64,000 nt of DNA from Mycobacterium sp. MFM001. GTDB taxonomy: Bacteria; Actinomycetota; Actinomycetes; Mycobacteriales; Mycobacteriaceae. Every line of letters starts with the position of its first letter. The stretch's first letter is position 1. Positions 9,556 to 21,881 of this stretch are shown here, piece by piece. The notes under the pieces were generated by a model. That model was not told the origin of the DNA. It saw only the letters and a program-made list of their open reading frames with translations, and did no database searches. The DNA is taken from positions 434,001 to 498,000 of the forward strand of contig NZ_BFAB01000001.1 of the NCBI RefSeq assembly GCF_003402475.1, given 5' to 3'. The position numbers and the translations under genes are program-made.

Positions 9556-10776
9556 ATGTCGACTCCGCATCGCGGCGCCGGCGAAGCGCTGCGCTGTGGT
9601 GACCGCAGCGCAGCGGTCACTGAGATTCGCGCTGCGCTGGCCGCATTGGGCCATCTGAGCAGTGCCGACGACGATCTCACCACCGGAAGACATGTCGCGC
9701 TCGACCTGTTCGACGAGGAGCTCGACCACGCGGTCCGCGCGTTTCAGCAGCACCGCGGCCTGCTGGTGGACGGTGTCGTCGGTGAGGCCACGTACCGTGC
9801 CCTCAAAGAAGCGTCCTACCGGCTGGGTGCCCGCACGCTGAGCCACCAATTCGGCGCGCCCATGTACGGCGACGACGTCGCGACACTGCAATCCAGGCTG
9901 CAGGATCTCGGTTTCTACACCGGGCTCGTCGACGGATACTTCGGGTTGCAGACCCACAACGCGCTGATGTCGTACCAGCGCGAGTACGGCCTCTACGCCG
10001 ACGGCATCTGCGGCCCGGAAACGTTGCGCTCCTTGTATTTTCTCAGTGCGCGGGTCAGCGGCGGGTCGCCGCACGCCATCCGCGAAGAAGAACTGGTTCG
10101 ACGGTCCGGCCCGAAACTGTCCGGCAAGCGCATCATCATCGATCCGGGCCGCGGCGGTTCCGACCACGGGCTGATCACACAGAACGCGTCCGGGCCGATC
10201 AGCGAAGCAGATATCTTGTGGGACTTGGCAAGTCGGCTCGAAGGTCGGATGACCGCGATCGGTATGGAGACGTTTCTGTCGCGACCGACCAACCGCAGCC
10301 CGTCGGATGCGGAACGCGCCGCGACGGCCAACGCCGTCGGTGCCGACTTGATGATCAGCCTGCGCTGCGCAACGCTGGCCAGCCCGTCGGCCAACGGCGT
10401 GGCGTCGTTCCACTTCGGTAACTCGCACGGCTCGGTGTCCACCATCGGGCGCATGCTGGCCGACTTCATTCAACGAGAAGTGGTGGCGCGCACGGGATTA
10501 CGCGATTGCCGCACCCACGGCCGGACGTGGGATCTGTTGCGGTTGACCCGGATGCCGACGGTTCAGGTCGACGTCGGCTACATCACCAATTCGCGTGACC
10601 GGGCGATGCTGGTCACTACTCAGACCCGCGACGCGATCGCCGAGGGCATCCTCGCCGCCGTCAAGCGGTTGTATCTGCTCGGCAAAAACGACCGTCCCAC
10701 AGGGACTTTCACGTTCGCCGAGCTCCTTGCTCACGAGTTGTCGGTGGAGCAGGCCAGTCGGCTCAGTGGTTCGTAG
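9556..10776 (+). CDS. cwlM: CwlM, regulatory amidase-fold protein controlling peptidoglycan synthesis
   Basis: 406 residues: two peptidoglycan-binding-1 domains (about 15-80 and 93-160) followed by an N-acetylmuramoyl-L-alanine amidase-3 fold (about 190-375). The first metal ligand of the amidase motif is changed (DPGRGG instead of DPGHGG). This agrees with CwlM being a cytoplasmic regulator rather than an active hydrolase. In mycobacteria, PknB-phosphorylated CwlM activates MurA. The C-terminal threonines T382, T384 and T386 (TGTFTF) are conserved and are the known phosphorylation area. The 3' end overlaps the convergent Rv3916c homologue by 14 bases. Confidence 0.93.
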   Translation: MSTPHRGAGEALRCGDRSAAVTEIRAALAALGHLSSADDDLTTGRHVALDLFDEELDHAVRAFQQHRGLLVDGVVGEATYRALKEASYRLGARTLSHQFGAPMYGDDVATLQSRLQDLGFYTGLVDGYFGLQTHNALMSYQREYGLYADGICGPETLRSLYFLSARVSGGSPHAIREEELVRRSGPKLSGKRIIIDPGRGGSDHGLITQNASGPISEADILWDLASRLEGRMTAIGMETFLSRPTNRSPSDAERAATANAVGADLMISLRCATLASPSANGVASFHFGNSHGSVSTIGRMLADFIQREVVARTGLRDCRTHGRTWDLLRLTRMPTVQVDVGYITNSRDRAMLVTTQTRDAIAEGILAAVKRLYLLGKNDRPTGTFTFAELLAHELSVEQASRLSGS

Positions 10777-11494
10777 CCGACGAGCCCGCGGCCACCGGCT
10801 GCTGCAGTTGCGCGCTCTCCAGTAGTCGCTCCAGGGCGGCTTCGACCTCGGCCTTCCAGCCCAGACCCTTGTCGAGTTCCAGCCGCAGCCGCGGGAAATA
10901 CCGGTGCGGGGCGACCACGACGAATCCGACGTCGCGCAGAAAGTCCGCGCTGATCACACAGTGGTCCACCGAGCAGTCGCCGACCGATTCCAGCACCGGC
11001 CGCAATTCCGGGTCGACGGCATGCGGATCGGCCAACTCGGCGACCTCCGGGGTGCGCCCGAAGGCCTCCAGCGCGCGCACGCCGCGGCGGACCAGCTCGT
11101 CGACCACGCGGGCGATGAGGCTGTACGGCAGGTCGTCGGCGCCGCGGCCCGGCTCCACCCCCATCGACGTGAGCAGCACTGCGTCGGCGGACACCGGAGC
11201 CGTCGGAAACCGATGAGCCCGCGGCACGGCCCGCGGCGGCGCGTAGAGCACGTAGCCCAGGCACGGCGGTTCACTGGGTTCGCATTCCGCTGGAGGGGCC
11301 GTGGCCACCTGGCCGCACGATCCCCACTCCAGCATCACCATCGACAGCCAGGCTTCCTTCTCGAACTCCGGATCGGCGAGGTGGTCGCCCTTGTCGAGGA
11401 TCGCGGGGTCCACTTCCCAGAAGACGCAGCGGCGTGCGTGCTTGGGCAGCTGCTCGAAGGCTTCGAGCCGCAGCGGTGTGATTCGAGCAGTCAC
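10763..11494 (-). CDS. GNAT-like conserved protein (Rv3916c homologue)
   Basis: 243 residues starting at GTG 11494 (VTARITPLRLEAF), the same length as Rv3916c. The arrangement suggests a GCN5-type N-acetyltransferase fold: a central strand-turn region (AVLLTSMGVEPGRGADDLP), a following helix (SLIARVVDELVRRGVRALEAFG) and a late FLRDVGFVVV strand. No substrate can be deduced. It is convergent with cwlM and lies downstream of parB on the same strand, separated by about 236 bases in which I see no gene. Confidence 0.75.
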   Translation of the reverse strand: MTARITPLRLEAFEQLPKHARRCVFWEVDPAILDKGDHLADPEFEKEAWLSMVMLEWGSCGQVATAPPAECEPSEPPCLGYVLYAPPRAVPRAHRFPTAPVSADAVLLTSMGVEPGRGADDLPYSLIARVVDELVRRGVRALEAFGRTPEVAELADPHAVDPELRPVLESVGDCSVDHCVISADFLRDVGFVVVAPHRYFPRLRLELDKGLGWKAEVEAALERLLESAQLQQPVAAGSSATNH

Positions 11495-11730
11495 TGGACT
11501 CCTGCGCCTCCGTGCGGTGCTGCCGTCGACCCTGGAGCTGATGCCCGTCGACAGCCCTTCCAGGATAGGAGCATCGGGCCTCGCTGGGCCACTAACGCGG
11601 TGTGGCCGCCGTCGCAGCCGTTCCACGGAGCAAAAGCCCTGGGGCGCAGGATGATTGGCAGATACAACGCTTGACCGGCCCGCCGGGACGACGGCAGTGT
11701 CACAGTGACGTAATTACCCGGTGTGTATAT

Positions 11731-12713
11731 TCAGGCCTTCGACGAGTTCATCAGGTCCACGATTCGCTGCAAATCGTCCACCGACCCGAACTCGACGACG
11801 ATCTTGCCCTTGCGTTTGCCGAGGCTGACCGTGACGCGGGTGTCGAAGGCGCTGGAGAGCCGCTCAGCAACATCCTGCAGCCCGGGCATCTGAATCGGCT
11901 TGCGCTTGGGCGCGGCCGGCTTGCTCGCGTCGCCGCGATTGGCCAGGGTCACCGCCTCCTCGGTGGCCCGCACCGACAACCCCTCCGCGACAATCCGGGC
12001 GGCGAGTTCTTCTTGGGCCTCCGGCCCACCCTCCAACGACAGCAGCGCGCGGGCATGGCCCGCCGACAGCACCCCGGCGGCGACGCGGCGCTGGACGGCG
12101 ATCGGCAGCCGCAGCAGCCGGATCATGTTGGTGATCAGTGGCCGGGACCGCCCGATGCGGGCGGCCAGTTCGTCGTGGGTGACCCCGAACTCGTCGAGCA
12201 GTTGCTGGTAGGCCGCCGCCTCTTCCAACGGGTTCAGCTGCACGCGGTGGATGTTCTCCAGTAGGGCGTCGCGGAGCAGGTTGTCGTCACCCGTCTCCCG
12301 CACAATCGCCGGGATGGCCGTCATGCCGGCCTGTTGGGCGGCGCGCCAGCGGCGCTCCCCCATCACCAGCTGGTAGCGCTGACCGTCCTGGGATCCGCCG
12401 AGGGCGCGCACCACGATCGGTTGCATCAGGCCGAATTCGCGGATCGAGTGGACCAGTTCGGCCATGGACTCGTCGTCGAACACCTGGCGCGGCTGGCGCG
12501 GGTTGGGCTCGATCAGAGCCGGATCGATCTCGCGGTAGACCGCGCCCATACCGGCCGCGCCCGTCGCGGCCGGACCGCCCAGCACCACATCGGCGGCGGC
12601 GTCGCCCATGCGCGGACCCAGTCCCTGCGAGGCGGACTCGCCCTCGGCCGGTCCGGTGGGAATCAGCGAAGCCAGGCCGCGGCCGAGGCCGCCTTTCCTG
12701 CGCGTCGGCGGAG

Positions 12714-12717
<4 letters not shown>
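11731..12717 (-). CDS. parB: Chromosome partitioning protein ParB
   Basis: 328 residues. An N-terminal nuclease-like CTPase domain (with MGERRWRA, about 135-142) is followed by a helix-turn-helix that reads parS ([16 protein letters not shown], about 185-205) and a C-terminal dimerisation segment. ParB loads at the two parS sites 0.9 and 1.7 kb upstream in the operon, spreads, and with ParA moves the origin toward the pole. I chose ATG 12717 ([15 protein letters not shown]) because it overlaps the parA stop (ATGA) and begins at the conserved [10 protein letters not shown] box; the upstream extension is an antiphase read of parA. Confidence 0.96.
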
Positions 12718-14446
<1,729 letters not shown>

Positions 14447-15001
14447 TCAGTCGAGCAATACGACGACCCGGCGCGAAGGCTCGACGCCCTCGCTCTCGCT
14501 GTGCACCCCAGGCACCTCCGCGACGGCGTCGTGAACGATCTTGCGCTCGAACGGTGTCATCGGAGCGAGCTCTTCGCGCTCGCCGGTCTCCAGCACGCGT
14601 CGGGCGACTTTGTCGCCCAGCGTCGCCAACTCTTCCCGCCGGCGCCGACGCCAGCTGGCGATGTCGAGCATCAGCCGGCTGCGCACCCCGGTCTTTTGGT
14701 GGACCGCCAACCGGGTCAGCTCCTGCAGCGCGTCGAGGACTTCCCCCTTGCGGCCCACCAACTTGTTCAAGTCGTCGCTGCCGTCGATGCTGACCACCGC
14801 GCGGTTGCCTTCGACATCCAGGTCAATGTCGCCGTCGAAGTCCAGCAGGTCGAGCAACTCTTCCAGATAGTCGCCCGCGATCTCACCCTCGGCGACCAAC
14901 CGCTCCTCCAAATCGGCGTCCGCGGTGGGCTCCTCGTCTGGCGCCTGGTCCTCCACGGGCTCGTCGTTCGCGTCGCGTTCTGTTGTCTCGGCGTCCGTCA
15001 T
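14447..15001 (-). CDS. Jag/KhpB-like KH-R3H RNA-binding protein (Rv3920c homologue)
   Basis: 184 residues. The acidic N-terminus (1-40) is followed by a KH-type domain (about 50-115, LVGRKGEVLDALQ as the GxxG loop) and an R3H single-strand nucleic-acid domain (about 120-184, with PMTPFERKIVHDAV). The gene sits between yidC and gidB as in most actinobacteria. In other bacteria Jag/KhpB forms RNA-binding complexes that affect cell-envelope growth; the target here cannot be read from sequence. Confidence 0.9.
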   Translation of the reverse strand: MTDAETTERDANDEPVEDQAPDEEPTADADLEERLVAEGEIAGDYLEELLDLLDFDGDIDLDVEGNRAVVSIDGSDDLNKLVGRKGEVLDALQELTRLAVHQKTGVRSRLMLDIASWRRRRREELATLGDKVARRVLETGEREELAPMTPFERKIVHDAVAEVPGVHSESEGVEPSRRVVVLLD

Positions 15002-15096
15002 GGCTGTCTCTTTCTCTTCCCGTCGTCGGGCTGCTTCTTCACCCGGCTACTGCAGACCGGCTCCCGCTCCACCGAGCGACCGTGTCCGCGCGCCGG

Positions 15097-16173
15097 TTAG
15101 CGTTTGCGTTTCTTCGGGCGTGCTCCGGGGCGCGGGGTCCGGTTGGCAGGATTGGCCTTGGCCTTGGTGGCCGTGGGCTCGGTGGCCTGGCCGTCGACTT
15201 CCGCGCTGGCCGCCGTCGGCTCGCTCGCCGGCGTCGACGCCCCGTTTCCTCCCGAGGCCTTTTGCGCGCGTTTGGGCTTGGCGCCCGGCGCCGGCGCGTT
15301 CGCGGCTCGCCGTTCCAGCGCCTCGCGCTTCTTGGCCTCTTCCTCCTTTTCGATCATGCCGAACACATAGTGCTGCTGACCGAAGGTCCAGATGTTGTTG
15401 GAGAACCAGTACAGGATGATCGCCAGCGGCAGGAACGGGCCACCGACCACCACGCCCAGCGGAAACACATACAGCGCAAGCTTGTTCATCATCGCGGTCT
15501 GCGGGTTGGCAGCCGCCTCCGGGCTCTGCCGCGCCACCGAGGCGCGACTGTTGAAGTAGGTCGCGATGCCGGCCAGGATCATCACCGGCACGCCGACGGC
15601 GATCACCGCGGGGCGACTGAACTCGGTGAACGCATCCAACCCCGTGCGCTGCGTCATGAACGCGCCGATTGGTGCACCGAACAGGTTCGCGTCCAGGAAG
15701 TGAGCCACGTCGGTTGGGCTGAACACGTAGTTTCCCGTGGCCCGGTTCTCAGCGACGGACATGTGCGGCTGTCCGAACCCACCCGTCGTGCGGTTGAACG
15801 ACCGCAACACGTGGTAGAGGCCCAAGAACACCGGGATCTGGGCCAGCATCGGCAGGCAACCCAGGATCGGGTTGAAGCCGTGTTCGCGCTGCAGCTTTTG
15901 CATCTCCAGCGCCATCCGCTGGCGGTCCTTGCCGTACTTCTTCTGCAGCGCCTTGATCTGCGGCTGCAGTTCCTGCATCTGTCGGGTGGTGCGGATCTGA
16001 CGAACGAACGGTTTGTACAGGATGGCCCGCAGGGTGAACACCAGGAACATCACCGACAGCGCCCAGGTGAAGAAGCTCGACGGCCCCAGCAGGAAGCCAA
16101 AAGCCTTGTACCACAACCACATAATGGCCGACACCGGGTAGTAGAAGATGTCCAGGCTGAACACATCAAACAA
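15097..16173 (-). CDS. yidC: Membrane protein insertase YidC
   Basis: 358 residues, 60KD_IMP/Oxa1 family. It inserts membrane proteins with or without Sec. A first hydrophobic segment (about 10-30) and the conserved core with FRLxx..QKxxGxDRQ-type coiled region precede the segment [13 protein letters not shown] and the later spans near 190-260. The C-terminus is long, basic and Ala/Pro-rich. The only in-frame start is TTG 16173, preceded by AGGGGAG; it overlaps the yidD stop by 8 bases. Confidence 0.95.
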   Translation of the reverse strand: MFDVFSLDIFYYPVSAIMWLWYKAFGFLLGPSSFFTWALSVMFLVFTLRAILYKPFVRQIRTTRQMQELQPQIKALQKKYGKDRQRMALEMQKLQREHGFNPILGCLPMLAQIPVFLGLYHVLRSFNRTTGGFGQPHMSVAENRATGNYVFSPTDVAHFLDANLFGAPIGAFMTQRTGLDAFTEFSRPAVIAVGVPVMILAGIATYFNSRASVARQSPEAAANPQTAMMNKLALYVFPLGVVVGGPFLPLAIILYWFSNNIWTFGQQHYVFGMIEKEEEAKKREALERRAANAPAPGAKPKRAQKASGGNGASTPASEPTAASAEVDGQATEPTATKAKANPANRTPRPGARPKKRKR

Positions 16174-16489
16174 CGGACTCGATCTCCCCTCGCTCGGCTG
16201 GGGGGTCCCAGACCTCTCGCACGCCGGCGGGCGCTACCCCGCGCTCCGGTATCGGATCCCATCCTCCCCGATGCCACGGACCGCACTTCGCCAGCCGGAC
16301 GGCGGCCAGCCAGCCGCCCCGCACCAGCCCGTACTCGGTCAGTGCGTCCACCGCGTACTGACTACAGGTCGGCATGAACCGGCAGGTTGCCGGCCGCAGT
16401 GGCGACACCATGTGCCGGTAGAGCTGGATCACGAAAATCGCCGCACGCGCCGCGGTTGTCCCGGCGCTGCGCGTCCATCTCGCGGTCAT
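16166..16489 (-). CDS. yidD: Membrane protein insertion efficiency factor YidD
   Basis: 107 residues. Carries the DUF37/haemolytic family signature: an amphipathic N-terminus, then [15 protein letters not shown] (about 36-50) and [12 protein letters not shown] (about 68-79). It helps YidC, encoded next, insert membrane proteins. The start ATG 16489 overlaps the rnpA stop (ATGA). Confidence 0.93.
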   Translation of the reverse strand: MTARWTRSAGTTAARAAIFVIQLYRHMVSPLRPATCRFMPTCSQYAVDALTEYGLVRGGWLAAVRLAKCGPWHRGGWDPIPERGVAPAGVREVWDPPAERGEIESVV

Positions 16490-16836
16490 CGCGCCGATCC
16501 CGTCAGCTGCCGGATCCGCCGCAGCCCGGCACGCAACTGTCGATCCAACCGCGCCGATACGGCGTCGCGACTACTTGGCAGCGCGCGGATCACGACGTGA
16601 TCGGACTTCAATTCCGGCAATACCGACCGCGCCACATGCCGCAGCCGACGGGCCACCCGGTGACGCTGGACGGCCGAGCCCACCGACTTCGAAATGATCA
16701 GCCCGACCTTCGGCGGTGACGCCGGCTGACCCTGCCGGGCGTGGATGACAAGGTCCGGCTGCGCGACTCGCAGCCCGTGCCTGACCGTCGCATCGAAATC
16801 GGTTGACCGCGTCATGCGGTTCTGCGCGGAAAGCAC
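16486..16836 (-). CDS. rnpA: Ribonuclease P protein component RnpA
   Basis: 116 residues, GTG start at 16836. Basic protein that binds the RNase P RNA for tRNA 5' maturation. The family signature RNRxKR appears in the mycobacterial form [11 protein letters not shown] (about 60-70). It lies 21 bases downstream of rpmH, the usual bacterial pairing. Confidence 0.95.
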   Translation of the reverse strand: MLSAQNRMTRSTDFDATVRHGLRVAQPDLVIHARQGQPASPPKVGLIISKSVGSAVQRHRVARRLRHVARSVLPELKSDHVVIRALPSSRDAVSARLDRQLRAGLRRIRQLTGSAR

Positions 16837-16857
16837 CGCTATGTCACCAGGAATGGA

Positions 16858-17001
16858 TCAAGCAGTAAGTGAACGGCGCCCTTTGCGACGCCGGTTGGAC
16901 ACGATTGCCCGCCCTGCCCGAGTGCGCATCCGCAGCCGAAAACCGTGGACGCGGGCTCGGCGCCGGTTGTTCGGCTGGAAGGTCCGCTTGCCCTTCGCCA
17001 C
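16858..17001 (-). CDS. rpmH: 50S ribosomal protein L34
   Basis: 47 residues starting at GTG 17001 ([17 protein letters not shown]) and ending KGRRSLTA. The whole sequence is the strongly conserved basic L34. The gene is shorter than a typical ORF cut-off and was found by translating the strand opposite dnaA. It heads the rpmH-rnpA-yidD-yidC-jag-gidB-parAB operon, transcribed away from dnaA. Confidence 0.95.
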   Translation of the reverse strand: MAKGKRTFQPNNRRRARVHGFRLRMRTRAGRAIVSNRRRKGRRSLTA

Positions 17002-17562
17002 GGCTCTCTCCTTGTTGCCTCTGGCACCGCGCTCCGGCCAGATAACTCGAACGGCCGGACACGATTGCCCGCACGAAGCCTCGGTAGGCTCTGTGTCTCG
17101 CTGGTAACCGGCGCGGGCCCCGAGCGAAATAGCTCGGATCGCAGCCGTATCGCCGACTTTCGGGCGACTGTTCGAGGGTACTGACGCGGCCTCGCCGGGT
17201 CAAACCAGTGCGTTACAACCGGCAATCCTTAACTGCTTTCACACCCGCCACGCCGCGTCAAACAATCTGCTTGAAGCGCACCAGGAATGTTGCAGAACGG
17301 TTGGCACTCGCACGGAAAACTGTTAGCTTCGGGCAATGCCGTTTCAGACCGGAACGGCGCCCGACAACGAAGCGAGGATGGCGGACCGGCTCTCTCCCCA
17401 GGCAACCTACGGTGGCTGTCTCGGGCGCCGATTTCGCGTGCCGTCGCCGATAGACTGCGTCGCGATGACGACCGTCCTGTCCACATCTGTGGATAACCAT
17501 GTGGACAGTTCGTCGTCGCTAGCAGTGGTTGTACCGCGATTTCTAGCCAGGGGGATTCGTCG
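17002..17562. promoter_or_regulatory. rpmH-dnaA divergent control region
   Basis: 561 bases between the divergent rpmH and dnaA starts. It must hold the promoters of both the translation/partition operon and the initiator gene. The part nearest dnaA carries a compact DnaA-box cluster (17477-17508). The dnaA ribosome site AGGGGG lies at 17548-17553. I see no convincing gene in the short open frames crossing it. Confidence 0.8.
17477..17508. promoter_or_regulatory. DnaA-box triplet in the dnaA leader
   Basis: Three DnaA boxes in 32 bases: CTGTCCACA (17477-17485, + strand), a perfect TTATCCACA (17488-17496, - strand) and CTGTCCACA (17500-17508, - strand). The outer two, with one extra base each, form a perfect 10-base inverted repeat (CTGTCCACAT / ATGTGGACAG). 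The position 55-86 bases before the dnaA start suits autoregulation or titration of DnaA. Confidence 0.8.
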
Positions 17563-19065
17563 TTGACCGATGATCCCAGTTCAAGCTTCGCGACGGTGTG
17601 GAACGCGGTCGTCTCCGAACTCAACGGCGACATGGACGGCAACGGCGCCCCGATCAACGGCGAGCCGTATGTCGCGCCACTGACTCCCCAGCAAAGAGCC
17701 TGGTTAAACCTGGTGCAGCCGATCACCATCGTGGAGGGGTTTGCTCTGCTGTCCGTGCCGAGCAGCTTCGTGCAGAACGAGATCGAACGTCATCTGCGCA
17801 CTCACATCACCGACGCGCTCAGCCGGCGGCTCGGGCACCAAATCGAACTGGGCGTCCGCATCGCCCCGCCGCCCGCCGACGACACCGACACCGACACCGC
17901 CTCGCTTCCCGAAGACCTTGCCGTCGACACCGACGAGGTCGACGAGGACCGGGAAGCGCTCGCAAGCGCGCACGAAAGCTGGCCGACCTACTTCACCGAA
18001 CGGCCGCCCAGCAACGACACGGCAGCCGCCGGCGGTACGAGTCTCAACCGCCGCTACACCTTTGACACCTTCGTGATCGGCGCCTCCAATCGGTTCGCTC
18101 ACGCGGCCGCCCTGGCGATTGCTGAGGCACCGGCCCGTGCGTACAACCCGTTGTTCATCTGGGGCGAGTCCGGGTTGGGCAAGACCCACCTTTTGCACGC
18201 GGCCGGGAACTACGCTCAGCGACTGTTTCCCGGCATGCGGGTCAAGTACGTCTCGACCGAAGAGTTCACCAACGACTTCATCAACTCGCTGCGCGACGAC
18301 CGCAAGGTCGCGTTCAAACGCAGCTACCGCGACGTGGACGTGCTGCTGGTCGACGACATCCAGTTCATCGAGGGCAAAGAGGGGATCCAGGAAGAGTTCT
18401 TCCACACCTTCAACACGCTGCACAACGCCAACAAGCAGATCGTGATCTCCTCCGATCGGCCACCCAAACAACTGGCCACCCTCGAGGACCGGCTGCGAAC
18501 ACGGTTCGAGTGGGGGCTCATCACCGACGTCCAGCCGCCGGAACTCGAAACGCGCATTGCGATTCTGCGCAAGAAGGCACAGATGGAGCGCCTCGCCGTA
18601 CCTGACGAGGTTCTCGAGCTGATCGCCAGCAGCATCGAACGCAACATCCGCGAACTCGAAGGCGCGTTGATCCGCGTCACGGCCTTCGCATCGCTGAACA
18701 AGACACCGATCGACAAGGCGCTGGCCGAGATCGTGTTGCGCGACCTGATCGCCGACGCCAGCACGATGCAGATCAGCGCGGCCACCATCATGGCGGCCAC
18801 CGCCGAATACTTCGACACCACCGTCGAAGAGCTCCGCGGACCCGGCAAGACCCGCGCCCTGGCTCAGTCCCGCCAGATCGCCATGTATCTGTGCCGCGAA
18901 CTCACCGACCTCTCACTGCCGAAGATCGGGCAGGCATTCGGCCGCGACCACACCACCGTCATGTACGCCGAACGCAAAGTCCGCGGCGAAATGGCCGAGC
19001 GTCGCGAGGTCTTCGATCACGTCAAAGAACTCACGACCCGTATTCGCCAGCGCTCCAAGCGCTGA
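17563..19065 (+). CDS. dnaA: Chromosomal replication initiator DnaA
   Basis: 500 residues, TTG start at 17563 (MTDDPSSSF). Domain I (1-95) is followed by a variable acidic linker (105-150), the AAA+ domain with Walker [10 protein letters not shown] near 200-208 and Walker B LLVDDIQF near 262, and the C-terminal DnaA-box-binding domain with the signature [14 protein letters not shown] near 463-476. It melts oriC, which lies directly downstream, and is expected to bind the box cluster in its own leader. Confidence 0.98.
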   Translation: MTDDPSSSFATVWNAVVSELNGDMDGNGAPINGEPYVAPLTPQQRAWLNLVQPITIVEGFALLSVPSSFVQNEIERHLRTHITDALSRRLGHQIELGVRIAPPPADDTDTDTASLPEDLAVDTDEVDEDREALASAHESWPTYFTERPPSNDTAAAGGTSLNRRYTFDTFVIGASNRFAHAAALAIAEAPARAYNPLFIWGESGLGKTHLLHAAGNYAQRLFPGMRVKYVSTEEFTNDFINSLRDDRKVAFKRSYRDVDVLLVDDIQFIEGKEGIQEEFFHTFNTLHNANKQIVISSDRPPKQLATLEDRLRTRFEWGLITDVQPPELETRIAILRKKAQMERLAVPDEVLELIASSIERNIRELEGALIRVTAFASLNKTPIDKALAEIVLRDLIADASTMQISAATIMAATAEYFDTTVEELRGPGKTRALAQSRQIAMYLCRELTDLSLPKIGQAFGRDHTTVMYAERKVRGEMAERREVFDHVKELTTRIRQRSKR

Positions 19066-19533
19066 TCTGTCAAAAAATTTTTGCCATCGCCGGCTGTGCA
19101 TACCGCTGTGAGCAACCGGCTGACACCGTCATGCCCGTCCCAGAACCTCGTGCACAACCGCGCCGCATCCCCAGCCCTCGCACACAAACCCCACAGCCGC
19201 CGAGAACTTCATCCACACCCCGATCCGGCCCCCAGCAGCACCGACATCGGGTTGTCCCCAACATGCACAGCACTTACTACTGCTATGAGTATCTCTTCGT
19301 AGTTTCTTCTTCGAAAAGACCGTTGGGGACACACCGTTCCACATCCTGCAACCCACTCGACCACCGTGGCTTGTCACTGCGATCGATTAGCTTTCAAGAT
19401 GACGACGGAGGCTCTACGGTTGTTGTTCGACTGCCGTTACGGCCGTCGTGGCGGATGACAGGCACAGGCGTTCGTCAGCGGGGGTTAGCCCGCTGGAGAT
19501 GAACCTTGCTGTTCGGGGTGATGAAGGGACGCT
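19066..19533. other. oriC: Replication origin oriC (dnaA-dnaN intergenic region)
   Basis: 468 bases without a gene. An A6T5 run (19072-19082) follows the dnaA stop. DnaA-box-like nonamers, mostly one mismatch from TT(A/G)TCCACA, include TTGTGCACG (19149-19157, - strand), TCATCCACA (19209-19217), TTGTCCCCA (19252-19260), its inverted partner near 19322-19331, and TTGTCACTG (19371-19379). The relatively AT-rich stretch 19263-19321 between the inverted pair is a candidate unwinding element. Position and content match mycobacterial origins, whose boxes are known to be degenerate. The dnaN ribosome site AAGGGA is at the right end. Confidence 0.92.
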
Positions 19534-20733
19534 ATGGACGTGGCGACGACCAAAGTCGGCTTGACTGACTTGAAATTCCGCTTGGTTCGTGAAGACTTCG
19601 CCGACGCCGTCGCGTGGGTGGCCAGGAACTTGCCCACCAGACCCACGGTGCCGGTCCTGGCCGGCGTGCTGCTCACCGGCTCAGACGACGGGCTGACCAT
19701 TTCCGGGTTCGACTACGAGGTTTCCGCCGAGGTGCGGCTTGCTGCCGAAATCGCTTCTCCGGGAACGGTTTTGGTGTCGGGACGGCTGTTGTCCGACATC
19801 ACCCGCGCGCTGCCGGACAAGCCGGTTGACGTCCACGTCGATGGCACCCGGGTGTCGTTGACCTGCGGAAGCGCACGGTTTTCGCTGCCGACGATGGCCG
19901 TCGAGGACTACCCCACACTGCCGACATTGCCCGAGGAGACCGGTGCGTTGTCGGCGGACTTGTTCGCCGAGGCCATCAGCCAGGTCGCTGTCGCGGCCGG
20001 ACGGGACGACACGCTGCCGATGCTGACTGGTATTCGGGTGGAGATTTCCGGTGAGACAGTGGTGCTGGCCGCCACCGACCGGTTCCGGTTGGCGGTGCGC
20101 GAGCTCACATGGTCGGCGGCTTCGCCCGACATCGAAGCGGCGGTGCTGGTGCCGGCCAAGACGCTGGCCGAGGCCGCCAAGACGGGCAGTGACGGCGCCG
20201 AAGTGCGGTTGTCGCTCGGCGCAGGGTCCGCGGTGGGCAAGGACGGGTTGCTTGGCATCAGTGGCAACGGGAAGCGCAGCACGACGAGACTTCTTGACGC
20301 CGAATTCCCGAAGTTCCGTCAACTGTTGCCCACCGAACACACCGCGGTCGCCACCATCGGGGTCGCCGAGCTGACCGAGGCCATCAAGCGCGTGGCGTTG
20401 GTCGCCGACCGGGGCGCTCAGGTGCGGATGGAATTCTCCGACGACGTGCTGAGGCTTTCTGCCGGCGCCGACGACGTGGGCCGCGCCGAAGAGGACCTCC
20501 CGGTCGAATTCGCGGGCGAACCATTGACAATCGCCTTCAATCCCACCTACCTGACCGACGGGCTGGGATCGTTGCACTCCGAGAAGGTGTCGTTCGGTTT
20601 CACCACGCCCAGCCGGCCGGCCGTGCTGCGCCCCACATCCGACGACGACCCTCAGCCCACCGATAGCGGCCCCTTCCCTGCCGTCTCGACCGACTACGTC
20701 TATTTGTTGATGCCGGTCCGTTTGCCCGGTTAG
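19534..20733 (+). CDS. dnaN: DNA polymerase III beta sliding clamp
   Basis: 399 residues. Three repeated clamp domains of about 120 residues each. The conserved blocks [34 protein letters not shown] and the C-terminal [12 protein letters not shown] (the hydrophobic peptide-binding pocket end) are all present. It tethers the polymerase to DNA. recF follows after 8 bases with no gnd between. Confidence 0.97.
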   Translation: MDVATTKVGLTDLKFRLVREDFADAVAWVARNLPTRPTVPVLAGVLLTGSDDGLTISGFDYEVSAEVRLAAEIASPGTVLVSGRLLSDITRALPDKPVDVHVDGTRVSLTCGSARFSLPTMAVEDYPTLPTLPEETGALSADLFAEAISQVAVAAGRDDTLPMLTGIRVEISGETVVLAATDRFRLAVRELTWSAASPDIEAAVLVPAKTLAEAAKTGSDGAEVRLSLGAGSAVGKDGLLGISGNGKRSTTRLLDAEFPKFRQLLPTEHTAVATIGVAELTEAIKRVALVADRGAQVRMEFSDDVLRLSAGADDVGRAEEDLPVEFAGEPLTIAFNPTYLTDGLGSLHSEKVSFGFTTPSRPAVLRPTSDDDPQPTDSGPFPAVSTDYVYLLMPVRLPG

Positions 20734-20741
20734 CGGTTGGT

Positions 20742-21881
20742 GTGTACGTCCGTCATCTTGGTCTGCGAGACTTCCGGTCATGGGCGCACGCCGACCTTGA
20801 ACTAGCGCCGGGGCGCACCGTGTTCGTCGGGCCGAATGGCTACGGTAAGACGAACCTCGTTGAAGCGCTGTGGTATTCGTCGACGCTGAGTTCGCACCGG
20901 GTGGCCACGGATGCGCCGTTGATCCGGATCGGCGCGCCCCGGGCTGTGGTGTCGACAATCGTGGTCAACGACGGGCGCGAATGCGCGGTCGATTTGGAGA
21001 TCACCAGTGGGCGGGCCAATAAGGCCCGGCTGAATCGCTCCCCGGTGCGCAGCGCGCGTGAAGTGCTCGGCGTATTACGTGCCGTGCTGTTCGCGCCGGA
21101 GGACCTGGCGTTGGTCCGCGGAGATCCTGCCGACCGTCGTCGCTACCTGGATGATTTGGCCACTGTTCGGCGGCCACGGATCGCCGCGGTCCGCGCCGAC
21201 TACGACAAGGTGCTGCGTCAGCGCACGGCGTTGCTCAAGACCGCAGCCGGCGGCCGGTTACGGGGCGACCGCGGAGTACTCGACACTCTGGACGTATGGG
21301 ACGGCCATCTGGCGAACCACGGTGCCGAGTTGATGGCCGCCCGTATCGAGCTGGTGAACGAGTTGGCCCCCGAAGTGGTCAAGGCCTATGCCCTGTTGGC
21401 GCCGGGATCGCGGACTGCGTCGATCGGTTACCGCGCCGGCATCGACGTCGAGGGTCCGGATAGGGAGTTGCTAGAAGCCGCGCTGTTGGCCGAGATGGCG
21501 CGCCGCCGCGACGCCGAGCTGGAGCGCGGTGTGTGTCTGGTCGGCCCGCATCGAGACGATCTGGAGTTACGGCTCGGCGACCAACCCGCGAAAGGCTTTG
21601 CCAGCCATGGTGAATCGTGGTCGATGGCGTTGGCGCTGCGTCTGGCGGCCTACGAATTGCTTCGCGCCGAGGGCGGCGATCCGGTGCTCTTGCTCGACGA
21701 CGTGTTCGCCGAGCTAGACGCCGCGCGGCGCCAAGCGCTGGCCACGGCGGCAGCATCAGCCGAACAAGTCTTGGTGACCGCCGCGGTCGCCGACGACGTT
21801 CCGCGCGATTGGGACGCCACGCAGGTCACCATCGCTTTACGCGAAGACGACAACGGCCGGGTATCGGCGGTACAGACATGA
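20742..21881 (+). CDS. recF: DNA replication and repair protein RecF
   Basis: 379 residues, GTG start. SMC-like ABC ATPase: Walker [10 protein letters not shown] (about 29-37), and a late Walker [12 protein letters not shown] (about 313-323). It binds single/double-strand junctions in ATP form and helps load RecA at gaps. The stop overlaps the next gene (ATGA). Confidence 0.96.
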   Translation: MYVRHLGLRDFRSWAHADLELAPGRTVFVGPNGYGKTNLVEALWYSSTLSSHRVATDAPLIRIGAPRAVVSTIVVNDGRECAVDLEITSGRANKARLNRSPVRSAREVLGVLRAVLFAPEDLALVRGDPADRRRYLDDLATVRRPRIAAVRADYDKVLRQRTALLKTAAGGRLRGDRGVLDTLDVWDGHLANHGAELMAARIELVNELAPEVVKAYALLAPGSRTASIGYRAGIDVEGPDRELLEAALLAEMARRRDAELERGVCLVGPHRDDLELRLGDQPAKGFASHGESWSMALALRLAAYELLRAEGGDPVLLLDDVFAELDAARRQALATAAASAEQVLVTAAVADDVPRDWDATQVTIALREDDNGRVSAVQT

